Positions 7,622 through 16,172 are shown, counted from the stretch's first letter. The stretch is DNA of 64,000 nt from an uncultured Paracoccus sp. (GCF_937873615.1 NZ_CALMYP010000004.1:62001-126000); one strand, 5' to 3'. Notes: generated by a model not told the origin, from the sequence alone. Made by a program: numbers and translations.

Positions 7622-8110
7622 ATGTCATACCCGAAGAACACGCCGAGCATCGATGAGATGCTCAACCTGCCGACCGGAGAGATCGCCCAACTGCCGGTCG
7701 AACTGCTCGCTGCCATGCAACACGAGATCACCGAGGCCAGCCGCCAGATGCGTGCCGTCGCCGCTCGGTTCAATGCGGCACTGGATGTTCGCTATGCCGC
7801 CCGCGCCGCCGAGGAACGTCAGATTGCTGGCAAGGACACCGGCATCGTCCGCATGGATGACGGAGACTTCACCGTGGTCGCGGATCTGCCGAAACGGGTC
7901 GATTGGGATCAGGAGAGCCTCGCGATCATGGTCGAGCGCATTCGGGCGGCCGGAGACGACCCGGCTGAGTATGTCGACATCACCTTCAAGGTGCCGGAGC
8001 GCAAATACGCAGCTTGGCCCGATGCCATCCGCCAGGGCTTCGAGCCTGCGCGCACCGTCAGGCCCGGCGCGCTCAAGATCGAGTTCCGGCCGCAGGGGGA
8101 CGATCAATGA
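7622..8110 (+). CDS. Phage protein of the recombination module, function unknown
   Basis: 162 residues with GGAG seven bases before ATG 7622. The N-terminal half is helical (LPVELLAAMQHEITEASRQM and following), the C-terminal half contains short strands (GIVRMDDGDFTVVADLPKRV, YVDITFKVPERKYAAW). It overlaps the start of the AAA ATPase gene by four bases, so the two are probably made in fixed proportion. No enzymatic motif is visible. Confidence 0.75.
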   Translation: MSYPKNTPSIDEMLNLPTGEIAQLPVELLAAMQHEITEASRQMRAVAARFNAALDVRYAARAAEERQIAGKDTGIVRMDDGDFTVVADLPKRVDWDQESLAIMVERIRAAGDDPAEYVDITFKVPERKYAAWPDAIRQGFEPARTVRPGALKIEFRPQGDDQ

Positions 8111-8955
8111 CCCTGCGCATTATCACTGCCGATGACCGGCTGCGCGAGGCACAGGGCAAGACCACCATGGCATTGTTCGGGCCGAGCGGTGTGGGCAAGA
8201 CCACGCTGCTCAAGACCCTGCCGCCCGCCGAGACGCTTTGCATCGATCTGGAGGCGGGCCTGAAATCGGTCCAGGACTGGCCGGGCGACAGTATCCCGAT
8301 CCGGCGGTTTTCCGATGCGGTTGATATCGCCTGCCTGATCGGTGGTGCAAACCCGGCCGCCCAGAAGGATGAGCATTTCTCGGAAGCGCATCATAACCAT
8401 CTGCGCACCAAGCATCCTGAACTGGCCAGGAAGATCGATACCAAGCGTATCATCTTTGTCGACAGCATCACCGACCTTACGCGCCAGGCGATGGCATGGG
8501 CCAAGACCCGGCCCGAGGCGCTGTCGGAGCGGACCGGCAAACCGGACACGCGCGGCGCCTATGGGCTGCTGGCGCGCGAGGTCATTGGGCTGCTGAAACA
8601 TCTCCAGCACGCGCCGGGGCGCACGGTCATCTTCGTCGGCATCCTCGAGAAGGTCATCGATGACATGAACCGGGCGAGCTGGCAGCCGCAGATGGAAGGC
8701 AGCAAGGCCGCGCGCGAATTGCCCGGCATTGTCGACCAGGTTTTGACGCTCAGCCTGTTTACGCAGGAAAGCGGCAAGGACGGCATCAAGGCCTGGCGGC
8801 ACGATCCCGACAAGGGCACCGCACGCCGCCTTGTTTGCCGCTCCGGAAATCCCTGGGGCCTGCCGGCCAAGGACCGCAGCGGAAAACTCGACCTCACTGA
8901 GCCCGCCGATCTCGGCGCGCTCCTCACCAAGATCAACCAGACCCCGAAAGGATAA
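8107..8955 (+). CDS. Phage AAA_24-type ATPase, Sak4-like single-strand annealing recombinase candidate
   Basis: 282 residues starting at ATG 8107 (ATGA overlap). Walker A is GPSGVGKTTLL near residue 27 and Walker B is RIIFVDSITD near residue 115, an arrangement of RecA-like phage nucleotide-binding proteins. With the SSB-like gene directly downstream and a Cas4-like nuclease nearby, it most resembles Sak4-type recombinases that anneal or pair DNA strands. Sak4 is an inference from context and motif spacing. Confidence 0.8.
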   Translation: MTLRIITADDRLREAQGKTTMALFGPSGVGKTTLLKTLPPAETLCIDLEAGLKSVQDWPGDSIPIRRFSDAVDIACLIGGANPAAQKDEHFSEAHHNHLRTKHPELARKIDTKRIIFVDSITDLTRQAMAWAKTRPEALSERTGKPDTRGAYGLLAREVIGLLKHLQHAPGRTVIFVGILEKVIDDMNRASWQPQMEGSKAARELPGIVDQVLTLSLFTQESGKDGIKAWRHDPDKGTARRLVCRSGNPWGLPAKDRSGKLDLTEPADLGALLTKINQTPKG

Positions 8956-8960
8956 TCGAG

Positions 8961-9644
8961 ATGACCTTCGATATGAATGATGTTGCGCCGCAGCAATCCG
9001 GCGACCTGATCCCCGACGGCACCTTTGCCAAGGTGACGATGTCGATCCGCAAGGGCGGCACGGACGGGACGAGCGAAGTGGATCGCGGCCTTCTGAAGCC
9101 CTCGAGCCAGCCCGGCAGCGATGTGCTGATGGTGGATGCCGAATTTACCGTGGCCGAGGGCCCGCATGCGCGGCGCAAGTTCTGGCAGAACTTCACCGTG
9201 CAGGGCGGAAAGCTCGACGAGCAGGGCCAATCGATCGGCTGGAAAATCTCCAAGAGCCAGTTCCGCGCGATGATCGACAGCGCGCTGGGGTTGAACCCCG
9301 AGGACATGAGCGAGGGCGCGAAAGCCAAGCGGGTGCTGCGCGGGCTCGCCGATCTCGACGGCATCACCTTCGTCGCGAAGATCCAGATCGAGCCGAACCG
9401 CAACCCGGCCTACAAGGACGCCAACAAGCTCGATCATGTCGTGCTGCCGACGGCACCTGAATGGCAGAAGGTGATGGATGGCGAGACGGTGCCCACGCAG
9501 CCATCGAACAAGCCCCGTCCCGCTGCCGCGCCTGCGCAGCCCGTGGCCCCGTCCTGGGGCCAGCCGCAACCGGCCGCCGAGCCCGTCCCCCAAACGCCGC
9601 CTGCCGCTGCCCCCGGTAACGGCCCGGCCTGGCTGAACCCGTGA
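8961..9644 (+). CDS. DUF669-like single-stranded DNA-binding protein candidate
   Basis: 227 residues. The first 150 form a beta-rich domain (DGTFAKVTMSIRKGG, FTVAEGPHARRKFWQNFTV, ISKSQFRAMIDSALGL, FVAKIQIEPN), as in phage DUF669 or SSB-like proteins. The last 65 residues are a proline/alanine/glutamine-rich disordered tail ending in GPAWLNP, the layout of SSB proteins whose tail tip recruits partners. It lies directly after the Sak4-like ATPase, a common pairing. The tail tip is not the acidic DDDIPF kind. Confidence 0.75.
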   Translation: MTFDMNDVAPQQSGDLIPDGTFAKVTMSIRKGGTDGTSEVDRGLLKPSSQPGSDVLMVDAEFTVAEGPHARRKFWQNFTVQGGKLDEQGQSIGWKISKSQFRAMIDSALGLNPEDMSEGAKAKRVLRGLADLDGITFVAKIQIEPNRNPAYKDANKLDHVVLPTAPEWQKVMDGETVPTQPSNKPRPAAAPAQPVAPSWGQPQPAAEPVPQTPPAAAPGNGPAWLNP

Positions 9645-9874
9645 GCCCGGATGAATGGCAGGCGCATGTCACGACGGAGGCAGCCCTTGCGATGGGGCGC
9701 TGGCTCGAAGCGCGGGGGCGGCTCGACCGCCCCATCGCCACTCTCACGCGAAAGGACCTCGAATGCATGGCGTCAAACGCGATCAGCCGGTTCGTCGTTC
9801 TCGCCTCAAAACGGCGGACACAGGCCCCGGATCCGGAGGAACGCGACATGCTCGATCTGCTGCTCATGGGGTGA
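9641..9874 (+). CDS. Small phage protein, GTG start coupled to the SSB-like gene
   Basis: 77 residues, mostly helical, beginning at GTG 9641 that overlaps the previous stop as GTGA. It contains TEAALAMGRWLEARGRLDRP and NAISRFVVLASKRR. There is no known domain. The same GTGA coupling links its own stop to the next gene, so the three genes form one translational unit. Confidence 0.65.
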   Translation: MSPDEWQAHVTTEAALAMGRWLEARGRLDRPIATLTRKDLECMASNAISRFVVLASKRRTQAPDPEERDMLDLLLMG

Positions 9875-10299
9875 GCGGCGTCTCGGAAACGCTCCGGGGG
9901 AGCGTTTCAGCCGCGAACGGGCGAAGCCCTTTATCTCGGTCCCAGCTTGGTCGTCGCGTCCCTTGTGCGCTGTGCGGTCGGGAGGCGCGCGGATTTGGCT
10001 ACTGCCATCAGCTGCAATGGGATCGCCATCCCCATCACCGTTTTTGCTCGATGGCCTGCCTCACCACTGGCAGCGCCATCGCCCGGAGGAATTTTGGAAT
10101 GATTGACAAGACTGACATGGAAACCCGCGCGATCTGCGAGGCGCGCAGGATGCTTGCTGAAGCGCTGACCGAGATGGGGCTGATGGCTCCGTTCTTTGAC
10201 CGGCCTGCGGCGGATATCGATCGCGTGATCGAAGCCTGCGTCGACGGGTTCCAAGCCTCGTTGCAGCGCCAGTCCGATGCCGGCGAAGTGCCTTTTTGA
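9871..10299 (+). CDS. Zinc-ribbon plus DUF6511-like phage protein
   Basis: 142 residues from GTG 9871, chosen because it forms a GTGA overlap with the preceding gene and keeps a zinc-binding segment in frame: CALCG at about residue 32, then CHQ and CSMAC some 14-27 residues on. The C-terminal half (EARRMLAEALTEMGLMAPFF and DIDRVIEACVDGFQASLQRQ) matches, as I recall it, the short DUF6511 domain found in rhodobacterial prophages. A shorter start at ATG 10099 would keep only that half. Probably a small nucleic-acid-binding factor of the replication module. Confidence 0.65.
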   Translation: MSGVSETLRGSVSAANGRSPLSRSQLGRRVPCALCGREARGFGYCHQLQWDRHPHHRFCSMACLTTGSAIARRNFGMIDKTDMETRAICEARRMLAEALTEMGLMAPFFDRPAADIDRVIEACVDGFQASLQRQSDAGEVPF

Positions 10300-10312
10300 G
10301 CCGGAGGACAGC

Positions 10313-11086
10313 ATGGTCGATCTCAACCACAAATCCGGCTTTGTCTATGGCCGCGCGCCCACTGATCCCGCACCTCTCGGCGCGCGGATCAACATGTCCA
10401 TCGATGCTGCATTGGAAGCCGAGCGCGAAGGCCAGCACCCGCGTGACTATCTCGGGGCCAGCCGCATTGGCGAGCCCTGCGCGCGGCGGCTCGTTTATGA
10501 GTTCACCAAGACGCCCGTCGATCCCGGAAAGGAGTTTGCAGGGCGTACATTGCGTATCTTTGAGGCCGGTGAAGTCTTCGAGGATCTGGCGATCCGCTGG
10601 CTGCGGGCCGCAGGGTTTGATCTGCGTACCGAACAGCCAGGTGGCGGGCAGTTCGGCTTTGAGACTGCTGGTGGGCGCATCCGTGGCCATGTGGATGGCG
10701 TGATCGTCGGCGGTCCGGATCTGGGGCTCGACTGGCCGGTACTCTGGGAGCACAAGGCGCTGAAGGCGTCCTCGTGGTCGGACACCGCTACGAAGGGCGT
10801 GCAGCTCTCGAAGCCCATCTATTTCGGGCAGATGCAGATCTACATGGCCTATATGGGCCTCGGCTCTGCGCTCTTTTCCGCGCTGAACAAGGATACCTGC
10901 GAGCTCTACCATGAGCATGTGCCGTTTGATCCGAATGCTGCGCAGGCACTCTCGGACAAGGCGGTCGATGTGCTGCGCGCTGCGGATGCGGGCGAGCTGT
11001 TGGCCCGGATTGCAACCAACCCCGACTTCTATCTCTGCCGGTTCTGCCCGTTCTCGGCGCGGTGTTGGAAGGCAGGCCAGCCATGA
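10313..11086 (+). CDS. Cas4/RecB-like PD-(D/E)XK nuclease with probable iron-sulfur cluster
   Basis: 257 residues; GGAGG lies before ATG 10313. The nuclease core is visible as GHVDGVI (catalytic Asp), then WEHKALK (Glu and Lys) about 30 residues later, and QMQIYM (motif Q). Cysteines occur at GEPCARRL near residue 55 and as CRFCPFSARCW at the C-terminus, the one-plus-three pattern that ligates a 4Fe-4S cluster in Cas4 and AddB-type nucleases. It probably resects DNA ends for the neighbouring Sak4-like annealing protein. ATGA overlap with the helicase suggests co-translation. Confidence 0.85.
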   Translation: MVDLNHKSGFVYGRAPTDPAPLGARINMSIDAALEAEREGQHPRDYLGASRIGEPCARRLVYEFTKTPVDPGKEFAGRTLRIFEAGEVFEDLAIRWLRAAGFDLRTEQPGGGQFGFETAGGRIRGHVDGVIVGGPDLGLDWPVLWEHKALKASSWSDTATKGVQLSKPIYFGQMQIYMAYMGLGSALFSALNKDTCELYHEHVPFDPNAAQALSDKAVDVLRAADAGELLARIATNPDFYLCRFCPFSARCWKAGQP

Positions 11087-12366
11087 GCATCGATCTCTCG
11101 CAAGTACAGATGCGCGCCATCGCCGCCATTCGCGACTGGTATCTGCATCGGACAGATACGCAGCAGGTGTTTCGGGTCTTCGGTTATGCGGGAACCGGCA
11201 AAACCACGATCACCGGCAAGGCGATCAAGGCGTTGGGGCTCGAGCCGATGACACCGGGTGGGCTTGGCGGTGTGCTCTTTGCCGCCTTTACCGGCAAAGC
11301 CGTTCACGTGATGACACAAAAGGGCACCCCCGCGCAGACCATCCACAGCCTGATCTACCGCGTCTCCGAGGCGACGCCGGAGGAGATCGAGCGGGTGACC
11401 GAGGAGTTGGCGGTCCTGAAAGGGGACCTGCCGCGGATGGGAGTGGCCGAGCGCAGCTTTGCCGAGGCACAGATTGCCCAACTGAACCTTCGTCTCGATC
11501 ATATCCATGAGCTGCAATTCATCCTAAACCCGCAATCGGATCTCCGCGATGCCGATCTGCTGGTGCTCGACGAGGTATCAATGGTCGGCGCAGAGATGGC
11601 GCAAGACCTGCTTGCCTTCGGCAAGCCGATCCTGGTTCTGGGCGATCCGGGCCAGCTGCCGCCAGTCAAGGACACAGGGTTCTTTACCGAGGCTGTCCCT
11701 GACGTGATGCTGACCGAGGTGCATCGGCAGGCAGCAGACAGCCCGATCCTGCGTCTCGCGACCATGGCGCGGCAGGGCCATGATATCCCTTTCGGTGCTT
11801 TTGACGATCAGGTCTGGAAGATGTCGCGGCGCGAGGTCGATCCGGCGCAAATGCTGCGCGGTGGCCAGGTCATTTGCGGCACGCACGCAACGAGACGCAG
11901 GCTCAATCGTGCAATGAAGAACGCGGCCGGTTTCGAGGCTGACTATCCGACAGGCCACGGCGAGAAGATCATCTGCCTCAAGAACCGCCACGATCTCGGG
12001 CTGATCAATGGCATGTTCCTGACGCTCACGAATGTGCAGGCCCATCCGCATAACGACCGGGCTTTTCGCGCCAGCGTGCAGACGGATGACGCAACGCCTC
12101 TCGCGGGCATGCATGACTTCTGGCGCGGCGAATTCGATGACCATGTGTGCTTCGATCCGGATCGGCATCGCCATGAATGGCTGGCCAGCCGTGGGCTGAT
12201 CCAGTCGAGCTGGGGCTACGCGATCACCTGCCACAAAGCCCAAGGCTCGCAATGGGAAAACGTCGTGGTCTTCGATGACGGTTTTGGCCGCACGGCCGAC
12301 GACCGCAAACGCTGGCTCTACACCGCCATTACCCGGGCCGAACGCGGCCTGCTGATCCTGTCATGA
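11083..12366 (+). CDS. RecD/Dda-like SF1 DNA helicase
   Basis: 427 residues with the superfamily 1B motifs in order: Walker A GYAGTGKTTI (about residue 35), motif II LVLDEVSMVG (about 160), motif III LGDPGQLPPV (about 185), motif V ITCHKAQGSQWENVVV (about 385) and motif VI YTAITRAERGLLIL at the C-terminus. The size fits phage Dda-type helicases rather than full RecD. It is coupled to the Cas4-like nuclease, so the two may act as an end-processing pair in phage replication. Confidence 0.88.
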   Translation: MSIDLSQVQMRAIAAIRDWYLHRTDTQQVFRVFGYAGTGKTTITGKAIKALGLEPMTPGGLGGVLFAAFTGKAVHVMTQKGTPAQTIHSLIYRVSEATPEEIERVTEELAVLKGDLPRMGVAERSFAEAQIAQLNLRLDHIHELQFILNPQSDLRDADLLVLDEVSMVGAEMAQDLLAFGKPILVLGDPGQLPPVKDTGFFTEAVPDVMLTEVHRQAADSPILRLATMARQGHDIPFGAFDDQVWKMSRREVDPAQMLRGGQVICGTHATRRRLNRAMKNAAGFEADYPTGHGEKIICLKNRHDLGLINGMFLTLTNVQAHPHNDRAFRASVQTDDATPLAGMHDFWRGEFDDHVCFDPDRHRHEWLASRGLIQSSWGYAITCHKAQGSQWENVVVFDDGFGRTADDRKRWLYTAITRAERGLLILS

Positions 12367-12377
12367 AGGAGCCTGCC

Positions 12378-15332
12378 ATGAATGCAGTTGTCATCGATCT
12401 CAACGATATCGCTCCGGCGCATATGCAGCCCGCGCGTTATGATCTGGACCTGATCGTGCAGCGCTTGCGCGAGACGGCAGAGAGCTGGGTGCCGCGTCTC
12501 TTTCCGAACGGCAAGCGCGTAGGCGATGAATGGCGCCTTGCCAATATCCGCGGAGACGCGCCGCGCAACACCGGCTCTTGCGTCATCAGCCTGCGTGGAC
12601 CGCATGCAGGTGACTGGGTCGACTTCGACGGCAATGAGGGTGGTGGCCCGATCAGCACGATCGGAGAAGGCACGGACCTGTCGGGGCGTGAGGTCATCAT
12701 CGAGGCGGCAGAGATGACCGGTGTGTCCTCCGGAGCGCCGATCCGCAAAATGCCCGCCGCCAAGCCTGCACCAAAACGCGACGCCACACAGGATATCGCC
12801 CATATCCTGTCCAGAGCCGAGCCGATCGCGGGCACGCCCGCCGCGGCCTATCTCGCGGGCCGTGCCCTGACGGTGCCAGACCAGAGTGATCTGCTGTTTC
12901 ATCCGGATCTGACGCATTGGGAGACGAAGACCGGCTATGCCGCTCTGCTCGGGCAGGTGCGCGATCGCAGCGGCGAGGTGATCGGACTGCATCGCACCTA
13001 CATCGTTGAAGACGGCAACGGGGTGCGCAAAGCGCCGGTCTCGAAGCCCAAGATGATGCTCGGGCGCATCGCCGGCGGTGCCGTGCGGCTCGCACCGCTC
13101 GGGACCGCTGACCGGCTGGCGCTGTCAGAAGGTATCGAGACCGGGCTCGCGGTCATGACCGCCTGTCCCGATCTGCCGGTCTGGGCCACGCTCTCGACCT
13201 CCGGCCTCGAACAGATCGATCTCCCGCCCGCGGCGCAGCGGGTGCTGATCCTGGCCGATCATGATGCATCCGGGGCAGGACTGCGGGCCGCCGAAGCCTG
13301 CGCCCGCCGCCTGCGCGCGCAAGGGCGTGATGTCGCCATCGCCGTGCCGCCCGAAGAAGGCCAGGACTTTAATGACCTGCTGCTCGGCGACGGTCCTGCT
13401 GCCGTCGCGGCGCTGATCGCCGATGCGGAGGCCATCACCGAGGCCGATACCGTCCTTCAGACCGGCCAGCATCGTCCGCTCAACTATCAGGGCTCAGGCG
13501 AGAGCGTTCCGACCCTGCGGGCCGACGAGGGTGATCTGGGGCGCGCGGTGGCACAGGTCTGGAGCGTACTCATGGCCTCGAACCGGACGCCATGGGTGTT
13601 TCGCTTCGCCGGGCTGCCCACATGGGTCGTCCCGGACGATGAGGGCCGCCCGGTGGCTACCATGCTCAATGAGGAACGCCTGCGCCATATGCTCGCGCGG
13701 CTCGCCCGCTGGGTCCGCGAGAATGCCAAGGGTGAACTGCTGCCAGCGCCGCCGCCCTTGCCGGTGGTCAAATCGGTCCTGGCGACACCCGACCCGGCGC
13801 TGCCCGTGCTGACCGGCATCGTCAACACGCCGGTCTTCGGCCGCTCCGGCACGCTGATCACGACGCCCGGCTACCACCCTGATGCTCGGCTGCTCTACAT
13901 TCCGGCACCGGGGTTCAGCGTTCCGGACATTCCCGCCAAGCCCTCACAGGCGGAGATCGACGCGGCGCGCGCGCTAATCTGCGAGGACCTCTTTGGCGAT
14001 TTCCCGTTCACCAGCGAGGCCGAGCGCGCCCATGTGGTGGCGCTCCTGCTGCTCGGCTTCCTGCGCGGCATGATCGACGGGCCGACACCGCTGCATCTCA
14101 TCGAAAAGCCGACGCCCGGCACCGGAGCCACGCTGATGGTCGATGCCGTGGCCACGATACTCACCGGCACGGGTGCCAGCGTGATGACCGAGGGGCGCGA
14201 TGACGAGGAATGGCGCAAGCGCGTCACCGCCAAGCTGCGCCAGATCCCCTCGATCATCCTGATCGACAACCTGCGCGCCAAGCTTGACAGCTCGGCCGTG
14301 GCGGCCGCGTTGACGGCTCCCTTCTGGGAGGACCGGGTTCTCGGCGCCTCGGAAATGACCCGACTGCCGATCCGCTGTCTCTGGATCGCGACCGGCAACA
14401 ATCCCGAGTTCTCCAATGAAATGGCGCGGCGACTGGTGCGCATCCGGCTTGATGCCAATGTCGAGCGCCCCTGGCAGCGGGCAGGCTTTCGCCATCCGGA
14501 TCTGATGGTCTGGATCCGCGCCAACCGCGCGCGCATCGTCGCTGCCTGCCTGACGCTGTGCCAGGCCTGGGTTGCCGCAGGCAAGCCGCGGGGCAGCAAG
14601 ACCATCGGCTCCTATGAAAACTGGGCGCAGGTGATCGGCGGCGTGCTCGAGACCGCGGGCATCCCCGGCTTTCTCGGCAATCTGGAGGAGATGATGGCCG
14701 CGTCCGATAGCGAGGGTGCAGGCTGGAGCACGTTCATCGCCGCCTGGTGGGATCGGTTCGGGACGGCCTCCGTGCTGTCCGCTGACCTGTTTGATGTGGC
14801 AGCGTTTTGCGATCCGGGACCTCCGATATCTGGTTCCACAGAGCGCGCGCAGAAAACCGCGTTCGGCAAGGCGATTTCGCGCATGCGTGATCGGATATTC
14901 CGGATTGAAACTGTGAGTGTCCGCCTTCGGTCGGCTGGAACATATCAACGAGCTGCTAAGTGGAAGCTTGAGCTTGTTGAGGAGTGTCAGGGCACATCTG
15001 ATCAACCTGCGGGTGCGGACGCTTGTGAACGTTGGGGAGGTCCTGTGAACATTCAAAACCGATGTTCACACAAGCAACCCACTGATCCAGAAGGCAAATG
15101 TGAACATCGTGAACATGGTGAACGTTTTTCCGCCCTTTCACGCACGCGCGCACACGCGCGCGCATATGAGGGGAATGGGCCCGGAATAGGTTCACAATGT
15201 TCACAATGTTCACAATGTTCACAAACGACAGTGAATTCAATGGCTTCAGGTTGTGAACTTCTGTGTGAACCTCAAAGCGAAGGTTCACAACCTTCCCCGA
15301 TCCCCGATTGGCTGAAGGAACTCGACCCATGA
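12378..15332 (+). CDS. Toprim primase-helicase-like replication protein
   Basis: 984 residues from ATG 12378 (AGGAG seven bases upstream; ATG 12363, coupled to the helicase stop, is an alternative). A DUF7146-like N-terminal region leads into a Toprim domain with the glutamate in LALSEGIETGLAV and the acidic pair in VLILADHDASGAG (about residues 250-300). The C-terminal half resembles a phage helicase/ATPase domain, with ILIDNLRAKLDSS as Walker B and CLWIATGNNPEFS as sensor 1. The expected Walker A reads PTPGTGATLM, with alanine in place of lysine. The last 110 residues are low-complexity because they overlie the repeat cluster at 15025-15288. Confidence 0.85.
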   Translation: MNAVVIDLNDIAPAHMQPARYDLDLIVQRLRETAESWVPRLFPNGKRVGDEWRLANIRGDAPRNTGSCVISLRGPHAGDWVDFDGNEGGGPISTIGEGTDLSGREVIIEAAEMTGVSSGAPIRKMPAAKPAPKRDATQDIAHILSRAEPIAGTPAAAYLAGRALTVPDQSDLLFHPDLTHWETKTGYAALLGQVRDRSGEVIGLHRTYIVEDGNGVRKAPVSKPKMMLGRIAGGAVRLAPLGTADRLALSEGIETGLAVMTACPDLPVWATLSTSGLEQIDLPPAAQRVLILADHDASGAGLRAAEACARRLRAQGRDVAIAVPPEEGQDFNDLLLGDGPAAVAALIADAEAITEADTVLQTGQHRPLNYQGSGESVPTLRADEGDLGRAVAQVWSVLMASNRTPWVFRFAGLPTWVVPDDEGRPVATMLNEERLRHMLARLARWVRENAKGELLPAPPPLPVVKSVLATPDPALPVLTGIVNTPVFGRSGTLITTPGYHPDARLLYIPAPGFSVPDIPAKPSQAEIDAARALICEDLFGDFPFTSEAERAHVVALLLLGFLRGMIDGPTPLHLIEKPTPGTGATLMVDAVATILTGTGASVMTEGRDDEEWRKRVTAKLRQIPSIILIDNLRAKLDSSAVAAALTAPFWEDRVLGASEMTRLPIRCLWIATGNNPEFSNEMARRLVRIRLDANVERPWQRAGFRHPDLMVWIRANRARIVAACLTLCQAWVAAGKPRGSKTIGSYENWAQVIGGVLETAGIPGFLGNLEEMMAASDSEGAGWSTFIAAWWDRFGTASVLSADLFDVAAFCDPGPPISGSTERAQKTAFGKAISRMRDRIFRIETVSVRLRSAGTYQRAAKWKLELVEECQGTSDQPAGADACERWGGPVNIQNRCSHKQPTDPEGKCEHREHGERFSALSRTRAHARAYEGNGPGIGSQCSQCSQCSQTTVNSMASGCELLCEPQSEGSQPSPIPDWLKELDP
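15025..15288. repeat. Iteron-like cluster of 13 GTGAAC/GTTCAC hexamers with facing arrays
   Basis: GTGAAC occurs at 15025, 15045, 15100, 15109, 15118, 15253 and 15265; GTTCAC at 15064, 15190, 15199, 15208, 15217 and 15283. Two sub-arrays have a strict 9-bp period: 15100-15123 and 15190-15222. They are inverted relative to each other, with 22 of 24 bases able to pair. The spacer contains an alternating purine-pyrimidine CG-rich tract at about 15139-15167. This is a candidate phage replication origin placed inside the primase gene. A further GTTCACAA lies at 15645. Confidence 0.75.
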
Positions 15333-15441
15333 GCCCACAGCCGATCTCATCGCTTCATCCGACGACGGCGGCCGGTACCGCCAAGCACATGACCGCCGTC
15401 GTCTTCCACCCGAGTCGCCAACCCAAAAAAGGAGACCACCC

Positions 15442-15978
15442 ATGGCTGACCTGACTCTGACCAGCGCCAACGCAGGCGCAATCCCGAAAATGCCCGAGCG
15501 GTCTGAGATGGGCCGCGCGATTATCGGCCTTGATCTGGGCACCACCACCGGCTGGGCGCTGCATGGCGCCGACCGTCTGATCACCAGCGGCACCGTGTCG
15601 TTCCGCCCCGGTCGCTTTGACGGCGGCGGCATGCGTTACTTGCGGTTCACAAATTGGCTGACCGAGATTGACCGCCTGTCCGGACCGATCGAAGCGATCT
15701 ATTTCGAAGAGGTGCGCCGCCACATGGGCACCGATGCGGCCCATGTCTACGGCGGCTTGATGGCCACGCTGAGCGCATGGGCTGAGATGCGCGGCGTGCC
15801 CTACGAGGGTGTCCCCGTCGGCACGATCAAAAAACATGCCACCGGCAAGGGCAACGCGAACAAGGAGGCGATGATCACCGCTGCACGGGACCGAGGGTTC
15901 AGCCCCGTCGACGATAATGAGGCTGACGCGATCGCCATCCTGCTCTGGGCGATTGAAACCCGGGGAGGTGTCGCATGA
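15442..15978 (+). CDS. RuvC-like Holliday junction resolvase (phage type)
   Basis: 178 residues with an RNase H-like fold pattern: first acidic residue in IIGLDLGTTTGWAL (about residue 35), second in AIYFEEVRRH (about 92) and the last in DDNEADAIAILLW (about 160). These are the catalytic acids of RuvC-type resolvases. It would trim branched DNA before packaging. The 109-base gap upstream (15333-15441) ends in AAAAAAGGAGACCACCC, which supplies the ribosome-binding site. Its stop overlaps the next start as ATGA. Confidence 0.85.
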   Translation: MADLTLTSANAGAIPKMPERSEMGRAIIGLDLGTTTGWALHGADRLITSGTVSFRPGRFDGGGMRYLRFTNWLTEIDRLSGPIEAIYFEEVRRHMGTDAAHVYGGLMATLSAWAEMRGVPYEGVPVGTIKKHATGKGNANKEAMITAARDRGFSPVDDNEADAIAILLWAIETRGGVA

Positions 15979-16172
15979 GGTGGTATCCACACGGCTACGG
16001 TGGCCAGCGCCGCGAGCCCGACCTCGTCAAACGCGATGGTTGGCGGGAACTGGGTGTGCTGGCCGTCAGCATCGATGATCACCGTCTGACCTGGCCGGAG
16101 CGTGAACTGGTCGAACAGCTGGGGACCAAGCTTTACGGGCCCCGGCCCACGGAGGAGGTGCGCCATGGCTGA
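15975..16172 (+). CDS. Small phage protein coupled to the resolvase
   Basis: 65 residues, rich in charged and aromatic residues, starting with MRWYPHGYGGQRREPDLVKR. It overlaps the resolvase stop by four bases and the next gene start by eight, so it sits in a continuous translational unit. No family motif was recognised; probably a small accessory factor of late replication. Confidence 0.6.
   Translation: MRWYPHGYGGQRREPDLVKRDGWRELGVLAVSIDDHRLTWPERELVEQLGTKLYGPRPTEEVRHG

Noticed and set aside
15190-15222. SOS (LexA) box or CRISPR-like array
   Set aside because: Alphaproteobacterial LexA boxes are GTTC-N7-GTTC; here the spacing is N5 with a 9-bp period. There are no unique spacers, so it is not CRISPR.
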